Below are positions 9,074 through 16,228 of a stretch of DNA of 64,000 nt, one piece after another; position 1 is the stretch's first letter; every line of letters begins with the position of its first letter. Where the stretch lies: assembly GCA_036378175.1 (NCBI GenBank), contig DASUWY010000051.1:1-64000 (forward strand), given 5' to 3'. Under the pieces are notes generated by a model. It searched no databases and was not told the DNA's origin. It worked only from the letters and a program-made list of their open reading frames with translations. This DNA is from Thermoleophilaceae bacterium (lineage in GTDB: Bacteria; Actinomycetota; Thermoleophilia; Solirubrobacterales; Thermoleophilaceae). The position numbers and the translations under genes were made by a program.

Positions 9074-9972
9074 TGGGCATGAGCTCGCAGCTGGCCACCG
9101 CCGGAGCCGCGTTCAGTGAGCTCCGGCGGCTCATGTTCTCGATCGCTTACCGGATGACGGGCAGCGTGACCGATGCCGAGGACATCGCGCAGGAGGCGTT
9201 CATCAAGTTCGAGCGCGCACGGCGGGACGGCACCGAGGTGGAGTCGCCTCGGTCGTGGCTCGCGACGGTGACCACCCGGCTCGCCATCGACCATTTGCGG
9301 TCGGCGCGCAGGCAGCGCGAGACCTACGTCGGGCCGTGGCTGCCCGAGCCGCTGCTCACGGATTCCGCGCCCAGCCCCGCCGAGCACGCCGAGGTGGCGG
9401 ACACGCTGTCGCAGGCGTTCCTCGTCATGCTCGAGACGCTCTCGCCGGTGGAGCGCGCGGTGTTCCTCCTGCACGACGTGTTCGGCTACGACTACCCCGC
9501 CGTGTCCGAGGCGGTGCAGAAGAGCGAGCAGAACTGCCGGCAGATCGCGGCGCGGGCGCGGCGGCACGTGGAGGCGCGGAGGCCGCGCTTCGATCTTGAC
9601 GAGCGCCACCGCCGGGAGCTGTTCGATCGCTTCCTGGCCGCCTCGGAGAGCGGCGATACCGAGGGGCTGAAGGAGATCCTCGCCGCCGACGTCGTGCTGT
9701 ACAGCGACGGTGGCGGCAAGGCCGCTGCGGCGCGGCGACCGGTCGCGGGTTCCGAGCGCGTGGCGAAGCTGATGGTGGGCGTGACGCGCAAGCGGGCGCG
9801 ACGCGGCCGCTCGTCGTGGCAGCCTGCGACGGTGAACGGGCAGCCCGGGGCGATGCAGGTCGAGCCGGACGGCAGCGTTTCAGCCGTCCTCACCGTCGAC
9901 GTGCTCGACGGTGTGATCCAGACCGTTCGCATCATGCGCAATCCCGACAAGCTGCCGCAGAACATTGGCTGA
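9073..9972 (+). CDS. ECF41-group sigma factor (SigJ-like) with SnoaL-like C-terminal domain
   Basis: A 299-residue sigma factor: region 2 (MFSIAYRMTGSVTDAEDIAQEAF) at about 15-85, region 4 (SPVERAVFLLHDVFGYDYPAVSEAVQKSEQNCRQIAARAR) at about 125-170, then a SnoaL/NTF2-like domain at about 180-295. The C-terminal domain carries DGGGK (212-216), the signature of ECF41 proteins, where this domain tunes sigma activity in place of an anti-sigma factor. It follows its CMD partner with a one-base overlap. Autoregulation is supported by the promoter at 8534-8560. Confidence 0.93.
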   Translation: MGMSSQLATAGAAFSELRRLMFSIAYRMTGSVTDAEDIAQEAFIKFERARRDGTEVESPRSWLATVTTRLAIDHLRSARRQRETYVGPWLPEPLLTDSAPSPAEHAEVADTLSQAFLVMLETLSPVERAVFLLHDVFGYDYPAVSEAVQKSEQNCRQIAARARRHVEARRPRFDLDERHRRELFDRFLAASESGDTEGLKEILAADVVLYSDGGGKAAAARRPVAGSERVAKLMVGVTRKRARRGRSSWQPATVNGQPGAMQVEPDGSVSAVLTVDVLDGVIQTVRIMRNPDKLPQNIG

Positions 9973-10016
9973 GCGGGCTTGACTTCGAGAGCGGTCTCGG
10001 TCAGCGTCGCGCGCAT

Positions 10017-11102
10017 ATGCCCGACGAATCGAGGCTGCTGAAGCTCTTCCGCCGCGGCGAATGGCGGACGGAGGTGGAGGTGCGGCGGCGGGAGCTCGAG
10101 CACCGTCTGAACACGGCGCTTGCCCGGGGCGCGGACCCCGCGGCAGCGCTGCGCACCACGCAGGCAGAGCGCGTGGAGATCGCGGGAGCGGACGTCACGG
10201 CCAGTCTCACCGTGGCCGAGCGCCACGCGCGGGCCGCGGACGGCTCCGACACGCGCAGGGCGCACGAGGAGGCGATCCGCCACGGGCTTGCCGACGCGAA
10301 GCTCGCGATCGACTCGAAGCCGAGCGCGCTCGCCTGGCTCACCGGCAGCGCCGTGACCCTCGCGTGGGAGTCCGTACACGAGGCCGCAGGCGAGCTCGTG
10401 GCGATCGAGTCCGATGACGCCGTGCGCAGCTCGCTTCCGCGCCTCCTGGACTGGATCCAGGAGGTGATGCCCGCCAAGTCGCCGCTCCGGAAGCGCTACG
10501 AGGATCAACTCGGCCCGATCATCGAGGGCAAGAAGCCGGTGGACCGCACGGTCGTGCGACAGGCGCACCAGGATGCGCTCAACGCGAACAACGAGAAGCA
10601 CGCGAACCTGCGCACCTTCCGCAACCTCCTGCTCGCCGCCACGGCTCTCCTCACATTCCTGCTGGTGGTGCTCGCGGTCTGGCACGCGATCAACAAGAAC
10701 TTCGTCTCGCTTTGCGGCGCCACGCCGCCGAAGGGCGCCACGCAAGCGCCGCAGCGCTGCTTCAGCGGGCAGAACCCCGCGCACCGGGACATCGCGGCCA
10801 TCGAGCTGATCGGCGCGATCGCCGGGTTGCTCAGCGTGGCGTTCGCGCTCGGTAACGAGAAGGTGCCGCCGTCCCGCTACAACGTGCGCGCCGCGCAGAT
10901 CCTGCTGAAGCCCGCGGCGGGAGCCGCCACCGCCCTCATCGGCGTGCTGCTCGTGCAGTCGGGGATCATCGTCGCGCCCGCGCAGAACGCGTCGGAGACG
11001 CTCTTCCTCGCCTACGCGGCCGCCTTCGGCTTCTCCCAGCAGCTCCTCACGCAGTTCGTCGACAAGCGTGCCGGGAAGCTCCTGGGCACCGACGACAAAT
11101 AG
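10017..11102 (+). CDS. Membrane protein of unknown function, four helices at the C-terminus
   Basis: A 361-residue protein I do not recognise. The first ~200 residues are charged, helical and soluble (RRELEHRLNTALARG; GSDTRRAHEEAIRHG). About four hydrophobic segments follow near residues 200-225, 260-280, 300-320 and 330-345. Between the first two is a loop with two cysteines (SLCGATPP...PQRCF), probably extracellular. The layout, a cytoplasmic helical sensor on a small membrane bundle, recalls stress or signalling proteins but gives no function. The ATG at 10017 was taken; a TTG at 9979 is possible. The stop lies in the ArsR operator. Confidence 0.7.
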   Translation: MPDESRLLKLFRRGEWRTEVEVRRRELEHRLNTALARGADPAAALRTTQAERVEIAGADVTASLTVAERHARAADGSDTRRAHEEAIRHGLADAKLAIDSKPSALAWLTGSAVTLAWESVHEAAGELVAIESDDAVRSSLPRLLDWIQEVMPAKSPLRKRYEDQLGPIIEGKKPVDRTVVRQAHQDALNANNEKHANLRTFRNLLLAATALLTFLLVVLAVWHAINKNFVSLCGATPPKGATQAPQRCFSGQNPAHRDIAAIELIGAIAGLLSVAFALGNEKVPPSRYNVRAAQILLKPAAGAATALIGVLLVQSGIIVAPAQNASETLFLAYAAAFGFSQQLLTQFVDKRAGKLLGTDDK

Positions 11103-11158
11103 TCAAGTAGGCACTTGACTTTAGGGCCGTCAGGCGCAATACTCAAGTGCATGCTTGA
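11101..11158 (+). promoter_or_regulatory. Promoter and two palindromic operators of the ArsR gene
   Basis: A perfect palindrome AGTCAAGT-AGGC-ACTTGACT (11101-11120) overlaps a TTGACT -35 (11115-11120). A -10 AATACT follows after 17 bases (11138-11143). A second palindrome TCAAG-N6-CTTGA (11143-11158) covers the start codon. Binding at either site would block transcription, so autorepression by the ArsR-type protein is likely. Confidence 0.72.
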
Positions 11159-11513
11159 CCTACAGTCGCCGCCGCTCGACCGCGTGTTCCAGGCGCTGGC
11201 CGATCCCACCCGCCGGGCGATGGTGGAGCGGCTCACCGAGGGACCGGCATCCGTGAGTGACCTCGCCGGGCCGCTGCCAATGTCGCTTCAGGCGGTGGTG
11301 CAGCACCTCCAGGTGCTCGAGTCGAGCGGCCTCGTACAGACGGAGAAGGTTGGACGCGTGCGCACATGCCGGATCGAGCCGGCCGTAATGCGGTCCGCGG
11401 AGCAGTGGATCAGCGACCGGCGCACCACCTGGGAGCGGCGGCTCGACCGGCTCGGCGACTACCTGGACAAGCAGCCCGAGAAATCGAAGTCAAAGCCAAG
11501 GAGAAAACAGTGA
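11151..11513 (+). CDS. ArsR-family transcriptional repressor (SRPBCC-linked type)
   Basis: A 120-residue winged-helix protein. RVFQALADPTRRAMVERL opens the DNA-binding domain, MSLQAVVQHLQVLESSGLV is the recognition helix region, and the C-terminus is Lys/Arg-rich. No metal-binding cysteine pair is present, so it belongs to the non-metal ArsR group that is usually paired with an AHSA1/SRPBCC protein, as here. The ATG at 11151 lies inside the second operator; transcripts would have a very short leader. It overlaps the next gene by 4 bases. Confidence 0.9.
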   Translation: MLDLQSPPLDRVFQALADPTRRAMVERLTEGPASVSDLAGPLPMSLQAVVQHLQVLESSGLVQTEKVGRVRTCRIEPAVMRSAEQWISDRRTTWERRLDRLGDYLDKQPEKSKSKPRRKQ

Positions 11514-11989
11514 GCGAACGATCAGTCACCCATTCGACCTTCGCGATCGAGCGCACCTACGACGCACCGCCGGCGCGCGTGTTCGCCGCCTGGGCGAGCG
11601 CGGAGGCGAAGTCACAGTGGTTCGGCAGCCCCGATGACTCCAACTCGCGCTACGAGCTCGACTTCCGCGTGGGAGGGCGCGAGTCGTGGCGCGGGGGCCA
11701 GGGTGGGCCGACGGGCGAGTCCACGTTCTCGTACGACGCGATCTACCAGGACATCATCGAGAACGAGCGCATCGTCTACGCCTACGACATGCACATGGAC
11801 GACGCTCGCATCTCGGTGTCGCTCGCCACCGTGGAGTTCAAGGCGGTGGACGGCGGCACCCGCCTGACCTTCACCGAGCAGGGCGCGTTCCTCGACGGCC
11901 TCGACCAGCCGGACCGGCGCGAGGGCGGCACCGGAACGCTGCTCGACCAGCTTGGCAAGGTGCTCGCGAGGGAGACGGCCAACGCCTGA
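11510..11989 (+). CDS. SRPBCC (AHSA1-like) family protein
   Basis: A 159-residue START/Bet v1-like fold protein. FAIERTYDAPPARVFAAWAS starts the domain and GGTRLTFTEQGAF is the conserved C-terminal strand-helix part. It probably binds a small hydrophobic ligand; the chemistry is unknown. The GTG at 11510 overlaps the ArsR stop, with AAGGAG upstream. It is co-transcribed with its repressor. The ECF42 promoter of the next unit begins directly after its stop. Confidence 0.88.
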   Translation: MSERSVTHSTFAIERTYDAPPARVFAAWASAEAKSQWFGSPDDSNSRYELDFRVGGRESWRGGQGGPTGESTFSYDAIYQDIIENERIVYAYDMHMDDARISVSLATVEFKAVDGGTRLTFTEQGAFLDGLDQPDRREGGTGTLLDQLGKVLARETANA

Positions 11990-12016
11990 TGTCGAAATCC
12001 GCGATCCTGCTGCGAC
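11990..12016 (+). promoter_or_regulatory. ECF42-type promoter, TGTCGA-N17-CGAC
   Basis: TGTCGA (11990-11995), a 17-base spacer and CGAC (12013-12016) fit the reported ECF42 target promoter (TGTCGA, then CG[A/T]C). It lies 52 bases before the DGPF gene, which overlaps the ECF42 gene. This implies autoregulation, as in the ECF41 unit 3.5 kb upstream. Confidence 0.75.
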
Positions 12017-12067
12017 GTACTTGGTGAGGCCGCCCTCCGGCGGTGAATCCGAGAGCAGGAGGCATCC

Positions 12068-12451
12068 ATGCCGCAGTACATGCTGTTGATCTACACACCC
12101 GCGGACGGCCCGCCCGCCGGAACCGATCCGGAGCGGACGGCCGCGTGGTTCGACTACACCGAGTCGCTGAAGGAGGCCGGCGTGCACGTGGGCGGCGAGG
12201 CTCTGCAGCCCGCGGACACCGCCACCACTGTGCGGGTGCGGGACGGCGAGACCCAGCTCATCGATGGTCCGTTCGCGGAGACCAAGGAGTTCCTGGCGGG
12301 CTACTACGCGATCGAGTGCCCGGATCTCGACACCGCGCTCGAGCACGCGGCGCGCATGCCGAACATCCATTATGGGTCCACCGAGGTGCGGCCCGTGCTC
12401 GACCTGTCGGAGGCGATGGCCGCGGCGGCCGCCGCGCGCGCCGAGCAGTGA
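12068..12451 (+). CDS. DGPF/YCII-domain protein (ECF42 partner)
   Basis: A 127-residue YCII-like ferredoxin-fold protein with the signature IDGPFAETKEFLAGYY at about residues 64-79. Such DGPF proteins are the standard genomic partners of ECF42 sigma factors; their biochemical role is unsettled. A strong AGGAGG (12057-12062) sits before the ATG. The stop overlaps the sigma-factor GTG by 4 bases. Confidence 0.92.
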   Translation: MPQYMLLIYTPADGPPAGTDPERTAAWFDYTESLKEAGVHVGGEALQPADTATTVRVRDGETQLIDGPFAETKEFLAGYYAIECPDLDTALEHAARMPNIHYGSTEVRPVLDLSEAMAAAAAARAEQ

Positions 12452-13731
12452 CCTCACGCGACGAGCGGCGGCCGGGTGGGGAAGATCCGGCCGCCGCCGT
12501 CGAGCGCGCGTTCCGGGACGAGCGCGCCTCGGTGCTTGCCACGCTCATCCGGCACGTGGGCGACTTCCAGCTCGCGGAGGACGCGGTGCAGGACGCATTC
12601 GCATCCGCGGTGGCCACCTGGCCGCGGGACGGCGTGCCCCACAACCCCGGCGCATGGCTCACCACAGCGGCGCGCCGCCGCGCGATCGACAGGCTGCGGC
12701 GCAAGCGCTCCATCGCCGATCGCGCGGACAGGCTGGCGGAGCTCGCTCGCCTCGACGCGCAGGAGCATCGGCCGGATGCGGACGAGGAGAGCTCAGTGCA
12801 GGACGACCGGCTGCGGCTGATCTTCACCTGCTGCCATCCGGCGCTCGCGCTGCCCGCGCGTGTGGCACTCACCCTGCGCATGCTCGGCGGCCTGACCACC
12901 GGCGAGATCGCGCGCGCGTTCCTCGTGGCCGAGCCGACGATGGGGCAGCGGCTCTCGCGCGCGAAGCGCAAGATCGCGGACGCGCGCATCCCCTACCGCG
13001 TGCCGTCCGACGACCTGCTGCCCGACCGCCTCGGCGGCGTGCTGATGGTCGTCTATCTGATCTTCAACGAGGGCTACGAGGCAAGCGGCGGCGACCGCCT
13101 CGTGCGCGGAGAGCTGTGCGGCGAGGCCATCCGGCTCGGGCGGCTCCTCGCCAGGCTGATGCCGGACGAGGCGGAGGTGTGGGGGCTGCTTGCGCTGATG
13201 CTCCTGCACGACGCGCGGCGTGAGGCGCGCGTGGATGAGCGCGGGCGCTACGTCGCACTCGATGACCAGGACCGCTCACTGTGGGATCGCGGCCGGATTC
13301 GCGAAGGCGCGGGGGCGCTGGAGCAGGCGATGCGGCTCGGGCGCCCGGGGCCGTACCAGGTGCAGGCGGCGATCGCCGCGCTCCACGCGCAGGCACCGGG
13401 CCCCGACGCGGTGGACTGGCACCAGATCGCGGAGCTCTACGCTGCGCTCGCTCGGATGGCGCCGTCGGCGGTGGTGGAGGTGAACCGGGCGGTGGCGGTG
13501 GCGTTCGCGTCCGGCCCGCAAGCCGGGCTCGAGTTGCTCGCGCCGCTGCTCCAGGATGCCGCGCTCGAGCGCTACCAGCCGCTGCACGCGGCGCAAGCGG
13601 AGCTGCTGCGCCGGGCGGGCGACGCCGGTGGCGCCGCGCGTGCGTACGGGCGCGCGATCGAGCTCACGTCCAATGCCGTCGAGCGCGCGGAGCTCGAGCG
13701 GCGGTTGGAGAGCCTAGGCGCGGCGCGGTGA
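12448..13731 (+). CDS. ECF42-group sigma factor with TPR-like C-terminal extension
   Basis: A 427-residue sigma factor. Region 2 is at about 15-85 (RHVGDFQLAEDAVQDAFASA) and region 4 at about 130-185 (LTLRMLGGLTTGEIARAFLV; RLSRAKRKI). A helical, TPR-like domain of ~230 residues follows (YLIFNEGYEASGGD; WHQIAELYAALARMAPSAVV), which is typical of ECF42 and thought to control activity. The start GTG at 12448 overlaps the DGPF gene; the open frame upstream is a shadow of that gene. Transcription ends at the strong terminator just downstream. Confidence 0.93.
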   Translation: MTSRDERRPGGEDPAAAVERAFRDERASVLATLIRHVGDFQLAEDAVQDAFASAVATWPRDGVPHNPGAWLTTAARRRAIDRLRRKRSIADRADRLAELARLDAQEHRPDADEESSVQDDRLRLIFTCCHPALALPARVALTLRMLGGLTTGEIARAFLVAEPTMGQRLSRAKRKIADARIPYRVPSDDLLPDRLGGVLMVVYLIFNEGYEASGGDRLVRGELCGEAIRLGRLLARLMPDEAEVWGLLALMLLHDARREARVDERGRYVALDDQDRSLWDRGRIREGAGALEQAMRLGRPGPYQVQAAIAALHAQAPGPDAVDWHQIAELYAALARMAPSAVVEVNRAVAVAFASGPQAGLELLAPLLQDAALERYQPLHAAQAELLRRAGDAGGAARAYGRAIELTSNAVERAELERRLESLGAAR

Positions 13732-13735
13732 CCGC

Positions 13736-13772
13736 TCCGGACTTTTGGGCGCAGGAGACCTAAAAGTCCGGA
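13736..13772. terminator. Bidirectional terminator between convergent genes
   Basis: A perfect 11-bp inverted repeat, TCCGGACTTTT (13736-13746) and AAAAGTCCGGA (13762-13772), has a short loop. The T-tract is on the 3' arm in either direction, so it can end both the ECF42 unit (+) and the methyltransferase unit (-). TGACC/GGTCA outside extends the pairing after two mismatches. Confidence 0.85.
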
Positions 13773-13776
13773 CGGG

Positions 13777-14571
13777 TCACGCGGGCCGCTGAGGCCGCCG
13801 CGCCCGCTTGCGTGCGGACACGAACTGAGCGAGGCCGGACACGCGCTGTGCCGGGCGCATGAGGCCACGGCGCTCGAGCGCGCGCGTGATGTCGTGGCGT
13901 CCGAAGATGCGGACGCCGGTGAGCGGCCGGGCAAAGGCGTTGGCAAGCGCCGTGGGGAGGAGGCCGCGGTTCACGCTCGTCAGGATCGCCACCCTGCCAT
14001 CGGGCCGCAGCACGCGGGCGATCTCGTCGATCGCGCCCATCGGATCCTCGATCAGGTAGAGCGCCGCGAAGCAGCACACGGCGTCGAAGCTCTCGTCCTC
14101 GAACGGCAGGTCCGACGCGTTGCCGCGCACGTAACACACGCTCCCCGATGCCGTTTCCCGAACGGCTCGCGCGAGCATCGCGCCAGAGGCGTCCAGGCCA
14201 ACCACGAGGCCGTCATCCTCCACCTCGTCTGCGAACGAGCGCGCGAAGTTGCCGGGCCCGCAGCCCACGTCGAGAACGAGATCTCCCGGAGCGAGCTCGA
14301 GCATCTCCGCGGCGATCTTCCGCTCGTCATCCATGCCCGGTCCCACCGCGCCCATCAGCAGCCGCCCGAGCACCGGCCGCCACAGACGCTCGTAGATGAG
14401 CGCGAGCCCGGTGCTCTCCATCAGCTGCTGGCCGGGGTGCGACCCGGCCACGCGCTCCTCGCCGAGCAGGTCGAGATAGCCCGCCTCCACGTGCGGAACC
14501 GCTGGCAGCTTCGACGGCTGGATGAGATCGAGTGTGCGCTCGATGGGATCCTTGCGGCGGGCCGGGCTCAT
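13777..14571 (-). CDS. Class I SAM-dependent methyltransferase
   Basis: A 264-residue protein with SAM motif I LVLDVGCGPGNFAR near residue 100, DASGAMLARA (motif II) and the UbiE-like PFEDESFDAVCCFAALYL. It resembles menaquinone/lipid-type methyltransferases, but the substrate is not assignable. The ATG at 14571 overlaps the vapC stop by 4 bases; the longer open frame runs antiparallel through vapC sequence and lacks homology. It is therefore co-transcribed with the toxin-antitoxin pair, which is unusual for a metabolic enzyme. Confidence 0.85.
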   Translation of the reverse strand: MSPARRKDPIERTLDLIQPSKLPAVPHVEAGYLDLLGEERVAGSHPGQQLMESTGLALIYERLWRPVLGRLLMGAVGPGMDDERKIAAEMLELAPGDLVLDVGCGPGNFARSFADEVEDDGLVVGLDASGAMLARAVRETASGSVCYVRGNASDLPFEDESFDAVCCFAALYLIEDPMGAIDEIARVLRPDGRVAILTSVNRGLLPTALANAFARPLTGVRIFGRHDITRALERRGLMRPAQRVSGLAQFVSARKRARRPQRPA

Positions 14572-14960
14572 CGAAAGAGAAGGATCTCGCACTGCGGACC
14601 AGCGGACCGCGACAGCGCTTCGTCGGCCGTTAGCAGTGAGGTTTCGAGCGCCTCCGCGAGCGCGACGTAGGTCGCGTCGTATGCCGTGAGGTCGTCTCGT
14701 AGCTCCCAAACGCGATGGAGAAGCGGCTGGTGGGGGACGCGTCTCAGCGGAAGCACGGCCAGATCTCCAAGGGCCTGTTCGGCACGTTTGGCGGGAAGCA
14801 TGCCTCCCCTCACGTGCCTTCGCCAAACCGACAGGACTTCGACATCCAGAAGCTCGGGGGCCACGAGGGTCTCGCCCATTAGGCGCGTCCGAATCCTCTC
14901 GCCGTCGCTTCCGTCATCACTCAGCGCCGAAACGATGATCGACGCATCGACGACGATCAC
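14568..14960 (-). CDS. vapC: VapC-type PIN-domain ribonuclease toxin
   Basis: A 130-residue PIN protein. The acidic catalytic residues D5 (VVDAS), E41, D95 (YDATYVALAE) and D113 (TADEAL) are all in place, so it should be an active Mg-dependent RNase toxin. It overlaps its antitoxin gene by 4 bases upstream and the methyltransferase downstream. The targets are unknown; VapC toxins often cut tRNA or rRNA. Confidence 0.93.
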   Translation of the reverse strand: MIVVDASIIVSALSDDGSDGERIRTRLMGETLVAPELLDVEVLSVWRRHVRGGMLPAKRAEQALGDLAVLPLRRVPHQPLLHRVWELRDDLTAYDATYVALAEALETSLLTADEALSRSAGPQCEILLFR

Positions 14961-15187
14961 CGGGAGTCGCGTTCCTTGCGAATCGCCCGTGCCGCTTCAG
15001 CAGGTGGAAGCCTCCCTCCGGTGCGCTGACCAGCTCGGTTGAGAACTTCGTCGAGTGACGGGGTCCTCGCCTCGTCAACCAGTCGCGCGAGCAGATACTC
15101 CTGGAGTGACTGCCCCGCTTCGACGGCGCGGCGTCGGAGGACCCGGTGCACGTCGTCTGGAACGTTTTTGACCTGAATGCTCGGCAT
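14957..15187 (-). CDS. vapB: VapB-type antitoxin, ribbon-helix-helix
   Basis: A 76-residue protein. The N-terminal RHH-like region (SIQVKNVPDDVHRVLRRRA) binds DNA, and the C-terminal arm (RLPPAEAARAIRKERDSR) should wrap the toxin. It lies directly upstream of vapC with a 4-base overlap. The GGCGCC-containing palindrome at 15211-15240, just upstream, is the likely operator for VapBC autorepression. Confidence 0.9.
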   Translation of the reverse strand: MPSIQVKNVPDDVHRVLRRRAVEAGQSLQEYLLARLVDEARTPSLDEVLNRAGQRTGGRLPPAEAARAIRKERDSR

Positions 15188-15210
15188 CGTCGCACGACTT
15201 TAGCGCCATT

Positions 15211-15240
15211 TTGGCGCCATTGCATGCGCTGTGGCGCCAA
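15211..15240. promoter_or_regulatory. Palindrome TTGGCGCCA-N12-TGGCGCCAA between vapB and the HNH gene
   Basis: Two perfect 9-bp arms (15211-15219, 15232-15240) are separated by 12 bases. Each arm has a GGCGCC core, and a third half-copy AGCGCCA lies at 15202-15208. The palindrome overlaps the GTG start of the divergent HNH gene and lies 24 bases before vapB, so one VapBC-type repressor could silence both sides. Confidence 0.65.
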
Positions 15241-16223
15241 GGTACCGTCTGATTGCGAAAAGCGCCTTGATCGATGATGCTTCCGTCGTGGCCCAGCTGG
15301 ACCCCGATCACGATCTGCGGGTCACGGCTCATCAACGGGCGCGGGAGCTCGGCCAACGCTACGACGGACTCGTGCCCGTGTCGGTGCTGAGAGAGGGGTT
15401 CTGGTTTCGCGGCGACCGGATCAGCTTCGGCTCCTTTCAAAAAGGCATCCATCGCCCGCGCCAGATGCTCGGACCGGCTGCCCTGACCTTGACGACGGCC
15501 GCGCGGGTGCCCGGGAAGCGAGCCGCTTATGACGACGAGCTGGACGCTGACGGCCGGTCGATTCTGTACCACTATCGGACAGGACCGATCGATCAGCCTG
15601 ACAATCGCGCGCTCCGGGCCGCCTACGACGCGCAGGTGCCGCTCATCTACTTCCGAGGTCTTGCACCTGGTCAGTACGTAGTCGTGCAGCCGGTGTTCGT
15701 CACTGCGGATGATCCAGGTGCGCGCGCGGTCCTGCTCGAGGTCGGGCTACCCGTGGCGGACCTGCAGGGCGAGGGGATCGTCTCCTCTCCGAACGTGCGG
15801 GCCTACGCCCTGAGGGAGGTGCGACAGCGCCTGCATCAGCAGAGGTTCCGTTTAGAGGTGCTGACCGCCTACCGCCACCGGTGCGCGATCTGCGCGCTAC
15901 GGGAGCCTGAGCTCGTCCAGGCCGCGCATATCGTCGATGACTCTGATCAGGAGGGAGGGATCGCCGCGGTCGTGAATGGCCTCGCGTTGTGCGCGATTCA
16001 TCACCTTGCTTACGACCGGAACCTGATGGGAATTGATCCTGAGGGCGTCGTCCATATCGCCCGTCGCCTCCGCGAGGAGACGGATGGTCCCATGCTCCGT
16101 GAAGGGCTGCAAGGCTTCCACGGAGCGGCGATCCTCCGGCCAGGCCGTCCGAGCGACCAACCTGATCCGGAACGCCTTGCGCTCCGCTTCGAACGCTTCG
16201 CGGCCGTCGAGGACGCAGCGTAG
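15231..16223 (+). CDS. HNH endonuclease, putative modification-dependent restriction enzyme
   Basis: A 330-residue protein. The C-terminal half holds an HNH_2-type nuclease at about residues 215-265: a CAIC zinc knuckle, QAAHIVDDSD with the catalytic His, and LALCAIHHLAYDRNLMGID. The N-terminal ~180 residues (LREGFWFRGDRISFG; ALTLTTAARV; LIYFRGLAPGQYVVVQPVFV) look like the PUA/SRA-type reader seen in ScoMcrA-like type IV restriction enzymes; that match is from memory. The GTG at 15231 is the only start near the top of the domain and lies in the shared palindrome. No methylase partner is present, consistent with a type IV enzyme. Confidence 0.78.
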   Translation: MAPRYRLIAKSALIDDASVVAQLDPDHDLRVTAHQRARELGQRYDGLVPVSVLREGFWFRGDRISFGSFQKGIHRPRQMLGPAALTLTTAARVPGKRAAYDDELDADGRSILYHYRTGPIDQPDNRALRAAYDAQVPLIYFRGLAPGQYVVVQPVFVTADDPGARAVLLEVGLPVADLQGEGIVSSPNVRAYALREVRQRLHQQRFRLEVLTAYRHRCAICALREPELVQAAHIVDDSDQEGGIAAVVNGLALCAIHHLAYDRNLMGIDPEGVVHIARRLREETDGPMLREGLQGFHGAAILRPGRPSDQPDPERLALRFERFAAVEDAA

Positions 16224-16228
16224 GTTCT

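Noticed and set aside
12043-12447. N-terminal extension of the ECF42 sigma factor
   Set aside because: The upstream open frame is an out-of-frame reading of the DGPF gene; the GTG at 12448 gives the normal family start.
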